Made by a program: the position numbers and the translations under genes. A stretch of DNA of 55,191 bases from Falsiroseomonas sp. (GTDB taxonomy: Bacteria; Pseudomonadota; Alphaproteobacteria; Acetobacterales; Acetobacteraceae): NCBI RefSeq assembly GCF_030695085.1, contig NZ_JAUYTS010000142.1, forward strand, positions 1 through 55,191, read 5' to 3'. Within the stretch, counting starts at the first letter, position 1. Every line of letters begins with the position of its first letter. Under the pieces are notes generated by a model. It did no database searches, was not told the DNA's origin, and saw only the letters and a list, made by a program, of their open reading frames with translations. This document shows, piece after piece, positions 53,192-55,191 of the stretch.

Positions 53192-54145
53192 ATGCTTCGC
53201 CGAACCCTTCTCGCCGCTGGTGGCGCCGTGCTTGCCGCCCCCGCCTTCGCGCAGAACGCGCCGATCAAGATGACCATCGCCACCGGCGTGGACCCATCCT
53301 TCGCGCCCTATTACGTGGCGCGGGAGGGTGGCTTCTTCACCCGCAACGGGCTGGATGTGACGGTCAATACCGGCCCCTCCGGCTCCGCCATGATCGCCTT
53401 CCTGATCGGCAACCAGATCAACTCCGCCTATGGCGCCGAACAGGCCGGCGTCTCCGCCCATCTGGTGGACCCGAATGTGGTGGCGGTGGCTGAGGGCACA
53501 GCGCTGCTGCGCTGGATCAGCGTGCTCGGCCGCAATGTGGAGAATATGGAGGCGCTGAAGGGCAAGAAGGTCGGCGTCGCCCGCGGCACCGGCAGCGAGA
53601 CCTTCTGGCTATCGGTCGTCTCCAAGCTCAACCTGAACCCGGCCGACTACACCATCGTCAATGTCGAGGCGCCGGAGATGGTGGCGGCGCTGGAGCGCGG
53701 CAATATCGACGCCTTCGCCGTGTGGGAGCCCTGGCCGACGCGGGCGATGCGCGCCATCCCCAACACCAAGATCCTGGTTTCCAACGAGCAGATCCAGATC
53801 GTCCGCAACTTCGTCTACATGAACAAGGGCTGGGCGCAGTCCAACATGGAGGCGACGACCCGGCTGATGCGGTCCCTGATCCAGGCGCAGGAATTCATCG
53901 CCGCGAACCCCACCGAGGCCGCCGCCCAGGTCGCCCGCTTCCTGCGCCAGGACCGCGCCTTCATCGCGGAGCTGATGACCAAGGTCGAGTACAAGATGAA
54001 CCTGACGCCCGACAGCGTCGGCAACATCCAGCTCGCCATTGACCAGCTGCGCGGCATGAACCGGCTGTCCAAGGAAGTGACGCCGGCCGAGGTGATCTGG
54101 AAGGAACCCCTCGCCGCCGCCGCCGCCAACCGCGTGCTGATCTGA
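53192..54145 (+). CDS. ABC transporter solute-binding protein (NrtA/SsuA/TauA-like)
   Basis: This 317-residue periplasmic protein begins MLRRTLLAAGGAVLAAPAFA, with Gln-Asn next, a signal that likely ends after AFA. The mature part reads IATGVDPSFAPYYVAREGGF, then GSAMIAFLIGNQINSAYGAE, the binding lobe, and ALKGKKVGVARGTGSETFWL and RGNIDAFAVWEPWPTRAM, the usual NMT1/THI5-like pattern with the conserved WEP. GGGAG lies 10-12 bases before the ATG. It is the third gene of the ABC operon. The ligand could be a sulfonate, a nitrate-like anion or a thiamine precursor; no motif decides between them. Confidence 0.9.
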   Translation: MLRRTLLAAGGAVLAAPAFAQNAPIKMTIATGVDPSFAPYYVAREGGFFTRNGLDVTVNTGPSGSAMIAFLIGNQINSAYGAEQAGVSAHLVDPNVVAVAEGTALLRWISVLGRNVENMEALKGKKVGVARGTGSETFWLSVVSKLNLNPADYTIVNVEAPEMVAALERGNIDAFAVWEPWPTRAMRAIPNTKILVSNEQIQIVRNFVYMNKGWAQSNMEATTRLMRSLIQAQEFIAANPTEAAAQVARFLRQDRAFIAELMTKVEYKMNLTPDSVGNIQLAIDQLRGMNRLSKEVTPAEVIWKEPLAAAAANRVLI

Positions 54146-54163
54146 CGCGAAGGGCCGGCCGGG

Positions 54164-54490
54164 GTGATCGACGATATCGAAGCCACTGGCCGGCTGCAGG
54201 CGCAGATCGAGGCTGCGTTGCCATTGCCCGCGCGCCCGACACCGGAGCTGCTCGAGATGCTCCGGCAGCAGAGCCCGGCCATGAAGCTCGCGCCAAGCTG
54301 CCGCATCGTGGCGCTCAGCTATGCGGGGGACGAGGGCGGCATCGTCTGCAAGCTGGATTTCGGCGCGGATGAGACGGGCCACGCGGCCTATGTCTCCCTC
54401 ACCCATCTGCGCTTCGACCCGCGCCTGCCGATGGCGCGGGCGATAGAAGACTATCAGGTCCGGCGCGTTGAGCGGCTGCGCCAGGCCTAG
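54164..54490 (+). CDS. Conserved hypothetical small protein
   Basis: A 108-residue product with a GTG start and no signal peptide or membrane span. It looks like a compact alpha/beta protein: an amphipathic N-terminus (DDIEATGRLQAQIEAALPLP), PTPELLEMLRQQSPAM, SCRIVALSYAGDEGGIVCKL and a charged C-terminal helix (EDYQVRRVERLRQA). I do not recognise the family. It begins 18 bases after the solute-binding gene on the same strand and may be the last gene of that operon. Confidence 0.6.
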   Translation: MIDDIEATGRLQAQIEAALPLPARPTPELLEMLRQQSPAMKLAPSCRIVALSYAGDEGGIVCKLDFGADETGHAAYVSLTHLRFDPRLPMARAIEDYQVRRVERLRQA

Positions 54491-54496
54491 GGCCGC

Positions 54497-55191
54497 CTAC
54501 TTCTCCGCTGCCGCAATAATTCCGCCGGCCAGGCTGGCCGGAATGCGGTTGGTCCAGCGGCCGCAATCAACCTGCGTCACGAAGTCCAGCACCGCGCGGT
54601 TGAAGGCGTCCGGGTCCTCCAGGTTCATCGTGTGCCCGCATTTCGGCATCACCAGCAGCGCGCTGCTGCGGATGGTGCGCTTCAGATACAGGCTGGCTTC
54701 CAGCGTGGGGTCGTCCTCATCGCCCGCGATCACCAGCGTCGGCACCGTCATGGCGCGGAACTGCGCCTCCAGGTCGAACAGGCTGGGGCGGCGGCGCTGC
54801 ACGCCGTTCATGGTGAGTGCGGAGCCTTCCGTGCTGTGCTCGCAGAGTTGGGCCTGGAATTCCGCATAGCCGCGCGGGTCCTTCTCCTCGAACACCAGGC
54901 GGGTCGGGCCGCGGCTGTAGGTCAGGCCGAACCTGTCCATCCCCTCCGCCCGGATGCGGGCGATGGCGGCGTCCGTCTCCGCATGGAACTGCGCCGTCTT
55001 GCCCGGGGCGGCGCCATAGCCGACGCCGGCGGCGACCAGGCTGCGGGCAAGGTCCGGATGCCGCAGGCCCATATGCAACGTGGCGAAGCCGCCCATGGAC
55101 AGACCCACCACATGGCTTGGCCCGAGGCCCAGCCCCTTGATGATTGCGGCGATGTCATCCGTCGCCCGGTCCTGGCTGTATTTCGCCGGGT
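54497..55191 (-). CDS. Alpha/beta hydrolase (enol-lactonase-like), N-terminus beyond window
   Basis: The frame is open to the right edge; 231 residues including the C-terminus are visible. The nucleophile elbow is VVGLSMGGFATLHMGLRHPD, the acid is likely the Asp of VPTLVIAGDEDDPTLEASL, and the base the histidine of MPKCGHTMNLEDPDAFN, giving a complete Ser-Asp-His set. The order and spacing resemble 3-oxoadipate enol-lactonase and related esterases. The N-terminal strand and oxyanion-hole motif are outside the window. It is convergent with the small hypothetical gene; the substrate is not identifiable. Confidence 0.83.
   Translation of the reverse strand, partial: PAKYSQDRATDDIAAIIKGLGLGPSHVVGLSMGGFATLHMGLRHPDLARSLVAAGVGYGAAPGKTAQFHAETDAAIARIRAEGMDRFGLTYSRGPTRLVFEEKDPRGYAEFQAQLCEHSTEGSALTMNGVQRRRPSLFDLEAQFRAMTVPTLVIAGDEDDPTLEASLYLKRTIRSSALLVMPKCGHTMNLEDPDAFNRAVLDFVTQVDCGRWTNRIPASLAGGIIAAAEK

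Noticed and set aside
1..55191. tRNA, rRNA or CRISPR arrays
   Set aside because: No cloverleaf-like, rRNA-like or regularly spaced repeat sequence was recognised on reading; a dedicated covariance-model search was not possible here.

Overview
The window is GC-rich (roughly 68-70% by eye), gene-dense chromosomal DNA of an alphaproteobacterium. The mix of several hydantoinase/oxoprolinase pairs, a TRAP transporter, a two-subunit NAD-linked formate dehydrogenase, a divergent PEP carboxylase and many ATGA/GTGA-coupled genes is most like Acetobacteraceae (Roseomonas-like). That placement is an inference from gene content, not a database result. No rRNA, tRNA or CRISPR array was recognised.

Layout. 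(1) 1-6702 (-): a very large NdvB/ChvB-like cyclic beta-glucan synthase running off the left edge. (2) 6.8-7.6 kb: a decayed strip with a truncated ABC ATPase joined to a truncated conserved protein. (3) 7.6-31 kb: an accessory catabolic region. It holds three hydantoinase/oxoprolinase A+B pairs (7.8-11.6 kb on -, 18.8-22.7 kb and 25.9-29.7 kb on +), an NAD-dependent formate dehydrogenase (12.0-16.5 kb), an acetamidase/formamidase (17.2-18.1 kb), a complete TRAP transporter (22.7-25.7 kb) and an MmgE/PrpD protein (29.7-31.1 kb). The seams between modules carry gene debris: a TauD-type dioxygenase tail, an IS3 OrfA tail, a transposase C-terminus and two oppositely oriented pieces of a serine recombinase. 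(4) 31.9-34.8 kb: a PEP-carboxylase-family protein with altered catalytic motifs, followed by a strong inverted repeat and an AT-rich islet before a glycosyltransferase. (5) 36.4-42.3 kb: a minus-strand run of methyltransferase, GT2 polyprenyl-phosphate glycosyltransferase, SMR-type carrier, MFS transporter, DUF3574 lipoprotein and rhodanese, with a divergent GT-C-type membrane protein. (6) 42.3-45.9 kb (+): MaoC-type dehydratase, two EamA transporters and an MBL-fold hydrolase. (7) 45.9-51.5 kb (-): an acyl-CoA operon of SDR, acyl-CoA dehydrogenase, ADP-forming CoA ligase, nitroreductase and Nudix. (8) 51.6-54.5 kb (+): a sulfonate/nitrate/taurine-type ABC importer and a small unknown protein, then an alpha/beta hydrolase running off the right edge.

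How it may fit together. In the 7.6-31 kb region the enzymes can be ordered as uptake (TRAP), ATP-dependent opening of cyclic amides (three HyuAB pairs), release of formate/ammonia from an amide (formamidase) and oxidation of formate with NAD+ reduction (FDH). The sequence supports the parts; the pathway and substrate are inferred. The 38.4-42.3 kb genes look like a lipid-linked sugar system, again by inference.
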